Positions 1 to 12,300 of a DNA stretch of 64,000 bases are shown here, in pieces; the stretch's first letter is position 1, and the number at the start of each line of letters is the position of its first letter. A program made the position numbers and the translations under genes. Source of the DNA: Cucumis sativus. Taxonomy: Eukaryota > Streptophyta > Magnoliopsida > Cucurbitales > Cucurbitaceae. The stretch lies in the NCBI RefSeq assembly GCF_000004075.3, contig NC_026657.2, positions 35,140,732-35,204,731 of the forward strand. The letters are read 5' to 3'. The notes beneath the pieces were generated by a model that saw nothing but the letters and a program-made list of their open reading frames with translations, was not told the origin of the DNA and ran no database searches.

Positions 1-675
1 ATTTCGATCCTCCTCTATCAATTGTGATATTTTACTTTGAAAATATTTTGATTTATTTGGTTATATTAAATATATATATATTCAGTAGATTTTAAATTTT
101 TGCAAGCATTAGAATGAGATTCATAATTGTCCTTTTATTCTTATTTTATTAAGATGAAACATTTTCTTAATTGATTGGATAACATTAGTGAACTACATGA
201 TACGTGCTTAGGTGTTACGCATTTTAGTTTTCTCCCCTTTTTATAAAAAAGTTTGATTTTAGTAGCATTCCACCTACTTGTCCATAACATACATTAAAAG
301 GCCATGCAAAATAATTTAAACAAGAACATAAATGACATATTTATATTTATAACGTGTATTTTTGTGATAACTTGAAAATCGACTTAAAAGTCAACAAAAC
401 AGCAAATAGCTCTCTTTTAAAAAGTACAAACAAATAGTTTCGTATTAATGCTTAACTTTTACCTACTTAATTTTTATCGGTCGATCAAATCTATATTTAA
501 GATATAAACTATTTTAGTTGAGATGTGAAAATGAAAAAAAAAAGTTTTAAGGACTGATTGAGTAATACACTGAAAATTTAGGAGTATTGAGTAAATGAAA
601 ACTATGGTCGGGGACTAAAAGGTTATTTCTCCCAAAATAAAAACAATCATCACTTCCATACAATTTAGAAGAGCT
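1..675. other. AT-rich upstream region of the SDR gene
   Basis: No gene is visible here. It is AT-rich sequence that must hold the promoter and 5' leader of the SDR gene starting at 676. A TATA-like stretch (ctatatttaagat) lies near 490, but its distance from the start codon (about 185 bp) makes it only a weak promoter candidate. Confidence 0.5.
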
Positions 676-1539
676 ATGGCTTCAGAAGCTTCAGCCATAT
701 TGCCTCTCAAAGACAGAGTCGCCATTGTTACCGGAGCTTCTCGTGGTATTGGAAAAGCCATCGCTCTCCACTTGGCATCACTTGGCGCCAAGCTTCTCAT
801 CAATTACGTCTCAAACACATCCCAAGCCGATCTCGTCGCTTCTCAAATCAACTCCTCATTTCCCGGCGCCGCCGTCACTCTCCAAGGCGACGTCTCCGAT
901 CCGGCTACCGTTGCCGCTCTCTTCGACAAGGCCGAGCACGCTTTCAACTCCCCTGTCCACATCCTCGTCAATTCCGCCGGAATCACCGATCCCTATAGGC
1001 GAACCCTAGCCGACCTTCCCTTGGAGGATTTCGACAGAATTTTCAGGCAAGTTGGTGAAAATATACAAAATAAATGAAGCATTAGGTTTCAATTTCAATT
1101 TTCACGATCATCTTCATCTCTGTTTTCCAGTGTAAATGTAAGAGGATCGTTCCTATGCGCGCAGGAGGGTGCGAAGAGAGTGAAACGCGGGGGAGGAGGT
1201 CGGATTATACTGATATCGTCATCGTTGGTGGGGTTCATGAAGGCAGGTACGGGGGTTTACACGGCTTCGAAGTCGGCGGTGGAGACGATGACGAAGATAG
1301 TGGCGAAGGAAGTGAAAGGAAGTGGAATAACGGTGAACTGTGTGGCCCCGGGAGCGATTGCGACGGAGATGTTTCTGACGGGGAAGAGCGAAGAGGAGGT
1401 GAAGAAAGTGGGGGAGGATTGCCCTATGGGACGGTTGGGGGAGGCCATGGATGTGGCTCCATTGGTGGGGTTCTTGGCTTCAGATTCCGGCGGGTGGGTT
1501 AATGGGCAAGTTATTAGAGTTAATGGTGGTATGATTTGA
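676..1539 (+). CDS. Short-chain dehydrogenase/reductase (NADPH-dependent aldehyde reductase-like)
   Basis: Two exons, 676-1046 and 1131-1539, join in frame to a protein of 259 residues, the normal length for a classical SDR. Exon 1 carries the cofactor-binding glycine motif TGASRGIG near residues 17-24 and the NSAG motif near residue 100. Exon 2 carries the catalytic YTASK motif (Tyr and Lys of YxxxK), preceded by the ISSS catalytic serine segment, and ends with GQVIRVNGGM, the usual C-terminus of plant SDRs. The best family match from memory is the plant NADPH-dependent aldehyde reductases (ChlADR/At4g13180-like), which reduce reactive aldehydes. No clear transit peptide is seen, so a cytosolic enzyme is likely. 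The 84 bp intron begins with GC, not GT: the site AG|gcaagt is needed to join FS to VNVRG in frame, because the nearby GT gives a frameshift. The substrate is not deducible. Confidence 0.9.
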
Positions 1540-4315
1540 AAATTCTCCCTTTACTCTCTAATTCCTCTTCCTTCCAAATAATTTGTTCAACTTGAAGCTA
1601 ATAATATGGTGATGAAAAATTATAAGTTACACAAATAAGAATATCATAAATGTGTTTAAAATATGACCATACTTTAGGAGTATTTTTGCCATTCCTAAAC
1701 TTTGTTTTCTTCAAAGTAACTAAATTATCTTTTAAATTTTAAACAAATAAAGGGGTTGTCTTCTAAATTTTGTTTTTTCAAAACCTGTTTTTAAAATCCG
1801 TGACCGTTAACTCTCTCCCTGGCCTTCCTATCAGTGTTGGAGAAATACTATCTTTAAAGAAATAAAAAATACTTTCCTATGAAAATGTACAACAGAAAGA
1901 ATATCCTAATTCCCATTTCAATTTCATTCAAAGAAATCACCAATAATATTAGAATACAAACAAACTAATTCTCAAGGTATTATACATTAGTACTTCAGTG
2001 GAAAATATGCAAGACAAAAGTATGTTGATAAACTAATCGAGTCGTGGTTCTCGCTCTTTTTAAGATGTTTCATAGCTCTGTTTGGATGTGCAAACAAATT
2101 TTACGTATATGTCGCCTCTAGAATAAAACAGTCTCTAATTTTGTCGGTAGGAATTAAGTGCACTAAAACTAAACCGTATACCAACACTTGATAGGTAGAG
2201 TATGCTCCAAAAACTAAAGAAAAACAAAGTTTAGTAAAGTAAATAAAAAGAGGGAGCCGAGAGAGATGAGAACGCTTGAAATTGTCTATGTGTAAAATGA
2301 GAACGAAAATGTGGTATATATAGTGGATGAGGGAAGGCTACCCACACTTGAAAATTAATGACGGTAACTGTTCGTTATTATGACGGTCGAAAAGCAGTTC
2401 AACGGTCATATAATGGTTGTATTTTTTATGGCAATCAAAATAAAATGTGAAACGGTCCAACGATCCAAATGATTGAGTTGCAAATAATCCAAAACGGTTT
2501 TAAGTAATTCAAAATAAAATTTTAAAAAGTATTATTACTTTATTGCACATGTTGAGAAATCGCAACTTTTGTCTATCTCCTCTTCCTTTTTAAAACTTGA
2601 GTGTCCCATTAGAACCCAAACTCTTGAGTAAATGTGTGAGTATTTAAAGGAGTTTTCACGTTGTCATCTTAGCCATATGTGAAACGGCAATAATGATATA
2701 TTACATGATATATATTACATGATATATAGTACATTGAAGAAGGAATGAGATAGAGACAAAATCGTTATTTTCTTATTTCTTCTGCAGTGGATGCTTTGTG
2801 GATTACAAGCATCTCTCTTGGAAAAATCGATTTCAAGAATGCTTTTCCTTTTTGTAGCGTTATGACAATAGTGGAATTTAGTAGTTTACAACGTGAGTTA
2901 GCAACTCAATAAAGTTATTTTAATTTAGATTTAGTGCATAATAAAAGAAGATAAACACAACACAGTGGATGGATGGAGTACATAAAACATAATTAATAAA
3001 AGTAAAGAAGAGAAACAAAACAAATAGATGAAGTGAGTAAATGCTAAAGACAGAACTTGAGCATTAACTAAGATTAATGAAGTAAGTTTCGAGAAATCAA
3101 AGGGTAATTTGAAGTAACATAAAACAGAATAGATAGATGAATAATGGATGAACATTTTGAATGGATAAAATCAAACATGAAGTATTCTATTTTCTTGATT
3201 TACACTTCTAAAAAACATCCTAATATAATCCAAGTGGAAGGGGTTGGAGCATGAAGTTGAGTATTGAAGATAGGAGGGAGAAATAGGTTATTGAGGAAGT
3301 CTAAGAGCTTGGATCATCATAATCTCTATCGAACATAGTTGAAATGTTAAAAAAGAACAATGATTAGATGTAGTCTAGATTGTACTTAATTTCAGCACAA
3401 TTTTATCTTGTTTTTTTAAACAACTCATTGAGTTGTATGGTTGCATCATAGGGATCATCTAATTATTTTTTTTGGATAAAAATATGAAAAAGGAAAGTGA
3501 TGGGATGAAATAGTGACTGATTTTTGGTAAAAATGATCAATTTAATTGGAGGCCCAAACCACCCATGAAGTTGGTGGGTAGGCCCTTGGCGCTAGTGGAT
3601 TTAATGCCATTGAGATAAAGCCAAGCCCCAAAAAAAAGTTACTTTTGTGTAGGCGTTTTTCAAAAGGTCGACTTTTTTTTTCTCTTTAAATGTATACAAT
3701 TTTTCTGTAATACAAAGTTCTAACTAGATTTCTAATAATTTATTGAGTATGAGGTATTTAAAGTATGTTTCGGACACTAGAGGATGATTACTAAGTTGTA
3801 ATAGTTTCTTAGTTTAAAATGCAATAGCATGTATTTGGGTGTAAATTATTTTACTTTAGAACACAAAACAGTTACAAAATAGTATAAGAGAATAGTGGAA
3901 AAGTTAAGCAATTATAATGGTTTTGGTTTTCAACTAGAATGGACAGATAAGAAAGGAAAATGAAAAGTGTTTTGAAAGTCAAAATATAAGAACCAATGTA
4001 AGTATTTTACATTTTACACCAAATTTATGGAGACCAATAGGGGAAGTTGTGGATAGAGAAAAGTCATTGTTTTTACAGAGAGAGAGATGGGGACGTTGAT
4101 TTGAATAATAATGTTAGTTACTAAAAGCAAACCATCCTAATCTGCCGACAGAAACAAAGAGTCCAAAACCAACTCATAAACATCACCACCACACACGCAC
4201 ATACACACACACACACACTATTACTGCTATACACATTCATATTTCACACTTCCCCAATTATTGTCTCATTTCCTCTCTCCCTCTCTTCTTCCCTTTGCTG
4301 GTGCTTCCACTCCCC
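1540..4315. other. Intergenic region between the SDR and GATA genes
   Basis: About 2.8 kb of AT-rich DNA with no supported gene. Open frames here are short and have no recognisable protein content. A short direct repeat of an atgatatattac-like unit occurs near 2692-2735. The last 150 bp, rich in C, CT and CA, look like the 5' leader of the GATA factor gene. Confidence 0.5.
4203..4218. repeat. (AC)n microsatellite in GATA 5' leader
   Basis: Eight AC dinucleotides lie about 100 bp upstream of the GATA factor start codon, probably in its promoter or 5' untranslated leader. Confidence 0.8.
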
Positions 4316-5274
4316 ATGGATTACCAACAGGAGACCGCGTCGGTTAACTACAAATGTGAGCAAGACGACTGTTCTAATCTTGAGGCCGAGTTTTCTTCCA
4401 CTATTGACGACATTCTCTATTCTTCACAGGCTATGACAATGGTATGTCATTATAGAATCCATTGCTTTTCTTTACTTGCGTAGTTCTCCCATCTCACTCT
4501 AATGGTGAGTTTCATTTGATGAAACAGGATGTTGATGTAAGCTTGGAGTGGCTATCAGCATTTGTGGAAGAATGTTTATCAACCAAAGGAAGCACCCTCC
4601 CTCTTCCACCACCCTCACAACTATCCACACAGCTCAACAATCCACCTACAAAACCAAGTTCACTTTCTCAACTTGTGCCTACTTCTTCCAACTCGCAGTT
4701 CGCCCATTTTCCTGCAGTCCCCGGCAAGGCCAGGAGCAAGAGAAGACGACGAACGCCCTCCAAAATGAGCGTTCTCCCTCTCATTAGTCGACGTCTCCGT
4801 CAACTGAACCTGCTGCAGAACAAACATTCCTTACAATTGACCACCTCTACAGACCCCCTTCTGTTGCAACAGACCTATTGGTTGGCCGATAGTGAGCTCT
4901 TACTTCCGCCTAAGGCTCGAGGAGGAGAAAGAGAGAAGACGGTAGACATGGGTCAGATAGAAACAACAGTTGAGAATAGTATGAAGAAACAGCAGCAACA
5001 GGGTGCAGGGAGTGGGAGGAGATGCAGCCATTGTCAAGCACAGAGGACTCCACAGTGGAGAAGTGGACCATTGGGACCCAAGACATTATGCAATGCATGT
5101 GGAGTAAGATACAAAAAGTCAGGAAGATTATTACCAGAGTATAGACCAGCCAACAGCCCTACTTTTGTGAGCTTATTGCATTCAAATTCCCACAAGAGAG
5201 TTATGGAGATGAGAATGATGAATGCCTCTTCTTCTACTTCTACTTCTACTACTACCTTTCCCTCCTCTTCGTAA
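4316..5274 (+). CDS. GATA-type zinc-finger transcription factor
   Basis: Two exons (4316-4441 and 4528-5274) give a 290-residue protein. The splice ATG|gtatgt to aacag|GAT keeps the frame. I chose the ATG at 4316 (MDYQQ) because the upstream in-frame ATG at 4295 adds only seven residues outside the usual family start. The single GATA finger near residues 205-230 reads CSHC ... CNAC with an 18-residue loop containing [10 protein letters not shown], the plant type IVb finger (C-X2-C-X18-C-X2-C), followed by a basic tail and the YRPANSPTF and [12 protein letters not shown] segments typical of subfamily I (GATA1-7-like) factors. A basic stretch ([12 protein letters not shown]) is a likely nuclear localisation signal. 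The N-terminal acidic region with the [13 protein letters not shown] motif is also shared by that subfamily. It should bind WGATAR sites in the nucleus; the biological process cannot be told from sequence. Confidence 0.93.
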
Positions 5275-5754
5275 AACCGACTACCGACGCACCAAACCCG
5301 CAGTTGCAAGACAATTTGGTTCTCCAATGTAAACTACCCTTTCTTTTCAAATTAGAGTATTTCAGCTCCTCATTCAGCTCTCGTGCACACATGAACCGTC
5401 CTTGTGACCATTTCTAGTATGATAGACTGATTACTACTTGGAGTATTGAATAATTACATTTATTTACATTATTTATTCACTGTCGGATTCACACAATTGT
5501 AGGGAATAGTTACAACCACGGTTCGTTAATACTCCTTTTCATGTGCAGAAGAGATAAAATATTCAACGAAAATTTCTCGTCATACGTACAATATGTAAAT
5601 GACCATGATGAGAAGTTTGAAAACCACAATAGTGATTGAATAGAATCAATCAATTAATCGGTAACTATAATGTAAACCTACAACATCAGAAAAAAATGAT
5701 GTAAAAAAGTAATAAAATGAGACATTATCATCATAAAGTATCTACAAAAGCAAA
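5275..5754. other. Short convergent intergenic region (GATA / GH17)
   Basis: The GATA gene (+) and glucanase gene (-) converge here, so these 480 bp hold both 3' untranslated ends. It is AT-rich; I see no further gene. Confidence 0.6.
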
Positions 5755-8229
5755 TTATAGCAACAGTGCTATGAATAACAAAATCATAGAAGCTAAACTA
5801 ACAAATGAAGCAGCATGGGACGGGGGCGAGGAAGCTAGCTGGATGATGAAATTGCAGGTACCTTGAGAAAGATTCTGTGAGGTTACTGTGGCTAAACCTT
5901 GAAAATTACATGCCAATTCATCCTGATTTTGCACCTGGAAATACATATTGAATGCATAGGACGCGTTCCCATTAGCATCCAAGTTATTGCAAGAAGATCC
6001 ATATCCAAGGGAAGTGCAATCAGAAAAAGTGCAGGCATAATCTATGTTATCAGCAAGTTTACTTAGATCCTTTGCATTTGGATTGAACATACACCACTTT
6101 TGAGGAAGATACTGAACATTTTGTGCTCCCACAAGTAATTTGTTTTGGCCCTGACCAGAAAGATCCATGCCAAACTTTGGCTGACCGTCATATCCGAAAA
6201 TACCCCAATGTCGTTCGAAATTTCCTGGAGCAATACTCTTGCCATTTTCATCCAGAAAACTGAACAAGTATACTTCGATGAATCCAGGCCTCAGTGGGGT
6301 GCCCTTGTTGGCTGCAAGCCTTGGTAGAAGGCCATTGTAAAATCTGTAAGCATTACCAACATTGCCATTCTTGTCACCATCAGTTGGCCATCCAACCTCA
6401 CCAACTAGAATGGGCATGTCCCCAAGTCCAACAGCCTTCAGCGACGAAACTAACGTGTCGAAGTTGGCATCAAATACATTGGTATACTGAATCCCAGTTC
6501 CAATGTCAACAACAGGATTACTTGCACCATCAAAGAAAGCATAGTCGAAAGGGAAGTTATCGTTGCCATAAAGACTAAGAAAAGGGTAAATGTTTACAGT
6601 AAAAGGTGCTTTGTTCTTGTTTAGAAACTGGACAATATCAGTCATGAGTTGATTAATATCATTGCGAAATCTACCAGCAGACGGGTACGGGCTATTAACT
6701 GGGGAGTTGTAAACATCAGCATTTAAGGGCACCGTTGCCTTGATGGAGTCTCCATGACCTGCTTCATTGAGTGCGTTTTGAATGTTTAGAAGAGCTGGAA
6801 AGGTAACGTTCAAGAATGACCCATTATAGGATGAGAGAAATGGTTCATTGCCAACAGCAACATATCTGAACAAGATCAGCATAGTAAGAAAAGGTTAGTT
6901 TTATGCTCATAACCCCAAGACAAAATCAACAATCGTAAACCCATCCAATCTTCTAATTTAAAATCGAACACAAAGTGAACAACTCGAATCAAAGATAACG
7001 ACACTTCCGAAGAGTTTGATCAAAGCTAAGTACTCAAACACAGACATCAATTTAAAGAAAATATTTCATATGTGTTCCTTGTAAGAACTTGGATGAAGTT
7101 AATGCAGCAAGAAATACAAGAATCTCCACCAAAAGGGCTTTTATGCCTTAAAAACTTCATAGTAAAAGAGAACAAGTTCCGTCCAAGGAGATAAAATTAG
7201 TCACTTGCAAGAACATTTGCACAAAGAAATTGTTGAATGTACATTAATCTTTGAATTTAATAAATAAGAAAACGACAGGCATCTATTTAAAGAAAAGATT
7301 TGGCATGCACTACAATTATACATATTGTAGATCCTATTTGAAGAAACACAAGATAAAATTCCATAGGAAAACGACTGAGCTGAATTCATGAGCAGAATAT
7401 ATCGACCCATCCAAGGATTCTTGGTCAAAGAAAACCACATCCACAACCTGTTCGTAACCAGTTAAAGAACTTTCCACCCTTTGCTAAAGCTGGAAAGCCA
7501 ACGATCCAGGTACTATTATATGATTAACTTAATCAGAAAAGTCAATGCTTACGAAAATGAAAAAGAACTTCAAAAAGAATTTCCAAAACCCATCTCAGGA
7601 AAAAAAATATTCAAAACAAGTTTATCAGATTGCTAATAAATATAAGAGGCTTATTTCAACCATAAATAAACAAATTCAAACAACCATCCAAATGATTGCA
7701 AAGTTGACCACGTATATGCTAACCAAGAGACTTCCTCAGATATAGAAATAACATAACTATCTATATGGGATGAGGATTTGCAAGATTCAAATAATAACAG
7801 AACAGGCTTAGTATAAAATAAAAACAGAAAAGATCAAAACAAAGGAAAGGCAATAAATTTTCCATGGTTTGAAACAGTTATAAAAAGTGGAATGAATTAC
7901 TTGATGGTAACTCCTCCATCAAATGTGTAACGGGTGACATTCCTCTGCACCCATTGCTTAGCTCGATTGTAGTCTCCCATGGCAGAAAGTTGATCATTAG
8001 GAATGGCAACCATGACCTCAATACCAGTCCCAGCCAGAGCACCCATGGAGGATTGATCTGCATCAAACAGCTTCACTTTCTGAATACCATTATCCTTAAA
8101 CATCTGCACAACAGTCTTAGGGGGTAATCTATGATTGGCCATGGTTCCCCAATTAACACCAAGACCTTCAACACAAGAACCTAAAACCCCAACCAACAAA
8201 ACCCACTTCAAGAACCCTAAACTTCCCAT
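5755..8229 (-). CDS. GPI-anchored glucan endo-1,3-beta-glucosidase (GH17 with X8/CBM43 domain)
   Basis: Two coding exons, 8229-7901 and 6865-5755, are separated by a 1035 bp intron; AA|gt to cag|A restores a lysine codon and the joined protein is 479 residues. It starts with a hydrophobic signal peptide ([19 protein letters not shown]), then the GH17 start [14 protein letters not shown]. The two catalytic glutamates are visible in AVGNEPF (acid/base, directly after the splice) and VGEVGWPT (nucleophile). A C-terminal X8/CBM43 module begins at QKWCMFNP and has the family's spaced cysteines. The protein ends with a short spacer and a hydrophobic tail ([11 protein letters not shown]), which suggests GPI anchoring to the outer plasma membrane. 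Members hydrolyse beta-1,3-glucan (callose), for example at plasmodesmata or in cell-wall remodelling; which role this one plays is inference. The long pyrimidine-rich leader contains a CTT microsatellite. Confidence 0.93.
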
Positions 8230-8670
8230 TTTCCAACCTCACTCAAAACCAACAAAAGGGAAAAAATCGAATCGAATAACAAAAGAAATGATATGGACAA
8301 ACGAAAGTGATATCAATAGAATGATTACAGAAAAGGAGCGAGAGAGGGAAAAAAAACTCTGCTTTTCCCTCTTCCCCTAATTTGGTATTGATGGCAGCTT
8401 GGTAAAACCGAAGATCCAGCAATATTTTCCCCCCACGACTGTAGAGATCTCGAGAGAGAAAAGAATCCAATAAAGTTAAGAAAAAGAAAATAGAGCAAAA
8501 GCTAAGAATTAACACTAGGAATAAAGTTAGGTAGACGAAAGAAGAAAAGGGAAGAGAATTGAAATTCTCTCTCAATCTTCAATGGAAATAGAGCAATATG
8601 AGAAGAACAGAAACAAACCCAAATCAGGAAAAACAGAGAAAAGAGGAGGGTAAGAGTGAAACAGAGCAAA

Positions 8671-8718
8671 AAGAAGAAGAAGAAGAAGAAGAAGAAGAAG
8701 AAGAAGAAGAAGAAGAAG
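8671..8718. repeat. (AAG)16 microsatellite
   Basis: Sixteen perfect AAG units, reading CTT on the glucanase strand, lie roughly 440-490 bp upstream of the glucanase start codon in a broadly purine-rich tract. The long low-complexity minus-strand open frame over this tract is a by-product of the repeat, not a gene. Confidence 0.95.
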
Positions 8719-9310
8719 AGACCCAAAAAAGGAGGAGAGAGAGAAAAATAAATAGTGGGGTTGTGGAATTGTGATTGGATTAAGGGTATGAATCCAATGT
8801 GGTAATGAAAAAACGTGAAGCTGAAAAAGATGAAGAACGCAACCGCCAGCAGAGAAAGTGGAGAGTGGGAAAGGAAAAGTTCAGAGATGGGGAAATATGA
8901 GATAAATGAATGGGGCCCCTCAACGGTTAGAATTGAATGGAGGATTAAATAAACAATTAGAAGAAGAAGAAGCCAAGTAGAAGATGAAGAAGAAGAAGAA
9001 GGGGGGGAGCGTTGTTGTGATTTGAAGAACAAAAAGGAAAAAAGTAAATAAGGTATTGGGTGATTATATTATTGGATGGAAAATTCAAAATGAAAAGGAA
9101 AGAAGTGGGGTTTTGTTTTGTTCTCCCTCCCTCTCTCTCTCTCTCTTCTAGTGTAGGTTTGTGTGGAAAATGGCGATGGAAAGCGAAAGAGATGAATCAG
9201 GTTTCTCTCTCTGTGCAGCACAGCAGTATCTGTACCAGTTATGTTTCGCCTTTTTTTTACGTTAACTTTAAACCCCCAATCAAAAATAAATTAATATATT
9301 CTTCTTCTTC

Positions 9311-9315
<5 letters not shown>

Positions 9316-9353
<38 letters not shown>
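9316..9353. repeat. (AT)19 microsatellite
   Basis: Uninterrupted AT dinucleotide run following a CTT/TTC tract, in intergenic DNA. Likely length-polymorphic. Confidence 0.95.
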
Positions 9354-9357
<4 letters not shown>

Positions 9358-12300
9358 ACTAAATTACCAAAATTATATTTTTCTTTGGGGTAAGAAAAGA
9401 TATGGTGTTTCTTTGGTAAGTGTTAGAGAAAATTTTAAGTACCATAATAGTATTATACTTTATAGTTTTGTGTATATGGATGTTAAATGAACCTTACCCT
9501 ATGTGACAAATAATAAATGAAGGGATTTTTTTTCTATACTTTTATACTACTAATAACTTTTATATAGATATCTACCTCAACTATTTCATTATTTAAGTTT
9601 TTAAACTACTTTTTATCTCTCATTTCTCCAACTTTTGTTTGTAACAAGTATTTACTTTCAACTCAATCTCAATTTACTCATTCAAATTTGATATCTAACA
9701 CTTTATTATAATTTCAATTTTGTAACAACTTAGTTTTCAATATTAAAAAATCATCACAATTTAACATCAATTTTTATTAGTTATGAAGTAGACTTTCTAT
9801 TTTATAAAAATTAATAAAAATCATAGAATATTTTTTAAAAAATATAGAAAAATTCTAGATTCTACATATAAGTTACTATCCATTTTTATCCACCTCCATA
9901 AAATTTTTATTTTTATTTTTTTATATTTAGAAACTTTTCATAAAATTATCGATTTCTTAATTACTTCGTGGGTTTATTTATAGGAGAAATATAAAATTGA
10001 GAGTATAAGTAAATGGTTATAAAGTAAGAATGATATTTAATTATAATTTGGCAAGTAATAGAATTGTTGTTTGGCTATTTTATTTTTCTTCTCACGTGAT
10101 TGAAAGTGGACTATAAGAAGATACTTCCTGACCCAACCACACCACACCCACACCCACACCCTTTGAAGTTAGTATCATATTTAAACTTATAATTAACTAT
10201 TGAAACAACAAAAGTTATTTTTAAAATAAAATAAATATATTCTCTGTTTTCATCATTTATTATCACTAGTCAGTTTTTTAAACTTAAAACCCTTTAATTT
10301 TCATCCTACCATTACTGTTGTTAGTGTGTTATTATATATATATATATAAACAATCTTTAGAGTTACACATGTATTTAGTGGCTAACATTTTCAAAAAGAA
10401 AAAGAAAAAGAAAACTTTAGGGATTGATTGATTTAAGGAGCAGAAAGTTGGGCACAATAATTAGTGACTTAAAAGGTTATAGATTTGAATAAATATGAAT
10501 TCTATTGTTTACTTTGTCTTTGTCTTCGTCTTCAATCTACTTTTTATGAATTTTTTCTCGATAGATATAGAAAGTAAAACGAGAGTTTTGTACCTAAAAT
10601 CTCTTTTTGGATGATATAGTGTCTTAACTAGTTAAATAAAGCTCTTAATCATTGATATACCATTTTATTAATTGATTGACTATTCTCATTTTATAAGGTA
10701 AATCTATTCATTGCATTTACTTTATTTATAAGTTGTGACACATGATCAATTAGTTAAACTATATTCTTTCTTCCAACCACAAGATCATAGATGTTTTTCA
10801 CAATATAATTGTACATTTTAGGTTGAGCTACGGTCACGTTGGTGAGATAAAATATTCTAATATTTTTAATCTCTATATATCGCTGAACTCTAAAAAAACA
10901 AATAAATAGTTAAATCACAAATTGAAGTTTAGAAAATATTCTTAAAAACAATTTGAATTTTGAGACTAAATACCATTTGATGATACAACAAAAGACCTTT
11001 TTGTGCAATGACCAAAGCTTCATGAATATGAAAAGAAAAAGTTCAAAAACTTAGATAGGTAATATATATTATAAATAAAGTAACTAAGAAATGTTAAACC
11101 CAAAACCGCGTATAGAAATTGGAGAAGCAATAATATTACTTAAATTATAATTACAAAAAGAGAGAGAAAGAAATAATTATTTTAAAATCTAGAATTTCAA
11201 TAGAATATTACCGTAATATAGATAAACTCGTATAGTAATTTATAGACAGATGGTAATATTTTGTAAATATTTTTGTTCAACTTAATAATAAAAAAATATA
11301 ATTTTTATTTAATTTTAATGGTTTTATCTCTACTACTAATTTACTAGGGTTGTTTTTCATTATTTTTTTACTAAAAATAGGATAACTAGGGTTAAGGAAT
11401 TAAGCAGAAAATAAAAAGTAGAAAAAGAAGGAAGAAAGGAAGGAATAAGATGGGGATGAAGAAAAGGAAAGGAGAGAAAAGGTTGCCCACTTTCCTTGTC
11501 CTTTACTCCAAAGCTGAATTGATAAGATTTTGAAGAACAAAAATATAGACTACGTGGCCCTAAGGGTATATTAGTCGTTTCACACCAGCCCTATGTTGTA
11601 TGGTGAACCCATGGGATTGGCCATTGGGTGGTCGGTCGCCGACGCAATCACATAATTTTATTTAATAATACATATGATATAAACTCTCTGTTTTTGGATT
11701 ACATTTTAATCTATACTCACATGTGATGGACATGGTGGAACACTATTATTCATATTTATTTATCCAATATTCAACATTCTCTCTATTAAAATATAAAACG
11801 AATTAGTTGAACTAATCTCACTTTGACATAATCTCTTTTATTACTTCAACCATCGATGATATTTAAAAATTTATTATTATTTTAATTAAAAATTGTGTTG
11901 AACTAATGGCATCTATATATATATAGTAATTTTTCTTTTGGTTCCTTTTTGTCTCTTACAATTAATTTTGATTCCAAACAAATTCTAATAACACAGAAAA
12001 AGAATAACATGATATACGGGTTGAAAATTTTGCCCTGGTTTGTTTCAGATGAAAGAAATATATAGCTTAAGATGCTAATATGATTCCTATTGTTCAAGAC
12101 TTATTCTGTTGACATACGCATTATACAGCTAGAGAAGGTATGTATTATAACTTGTATTAAAATGTGAACAGATTAGTATTTTCACCTCAACATACGTTCA
12201 ACTAAAACAAGAGAAGTATTATTCAACATATATGATTACAAACTTCCAATTTTACTCTATACAGTCTAGACATTATCCCAATTTGAACCACAATTATGAT

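Noticed and set aside
1155..1502. Gly/Glu-rich plus-strand frame over SDR exon 2
   Set aside because: It is an alternative-frame shadow of the SDR exon, whose own frame carries the catalytic YTASK motif.
1835..2790. TGTTGGAG start at 1835 as a possible LTR
   Set aside because: No matching end, partner repeat, primer-binding site or coding trace could be found.
8502..9032. Long minus-strand open frame of 176 codons with a run of Phe
   Set aside because: It is created by the GAA/CTT microsatellite and purine-rich tract; composition is low-complexity and there is no domain.
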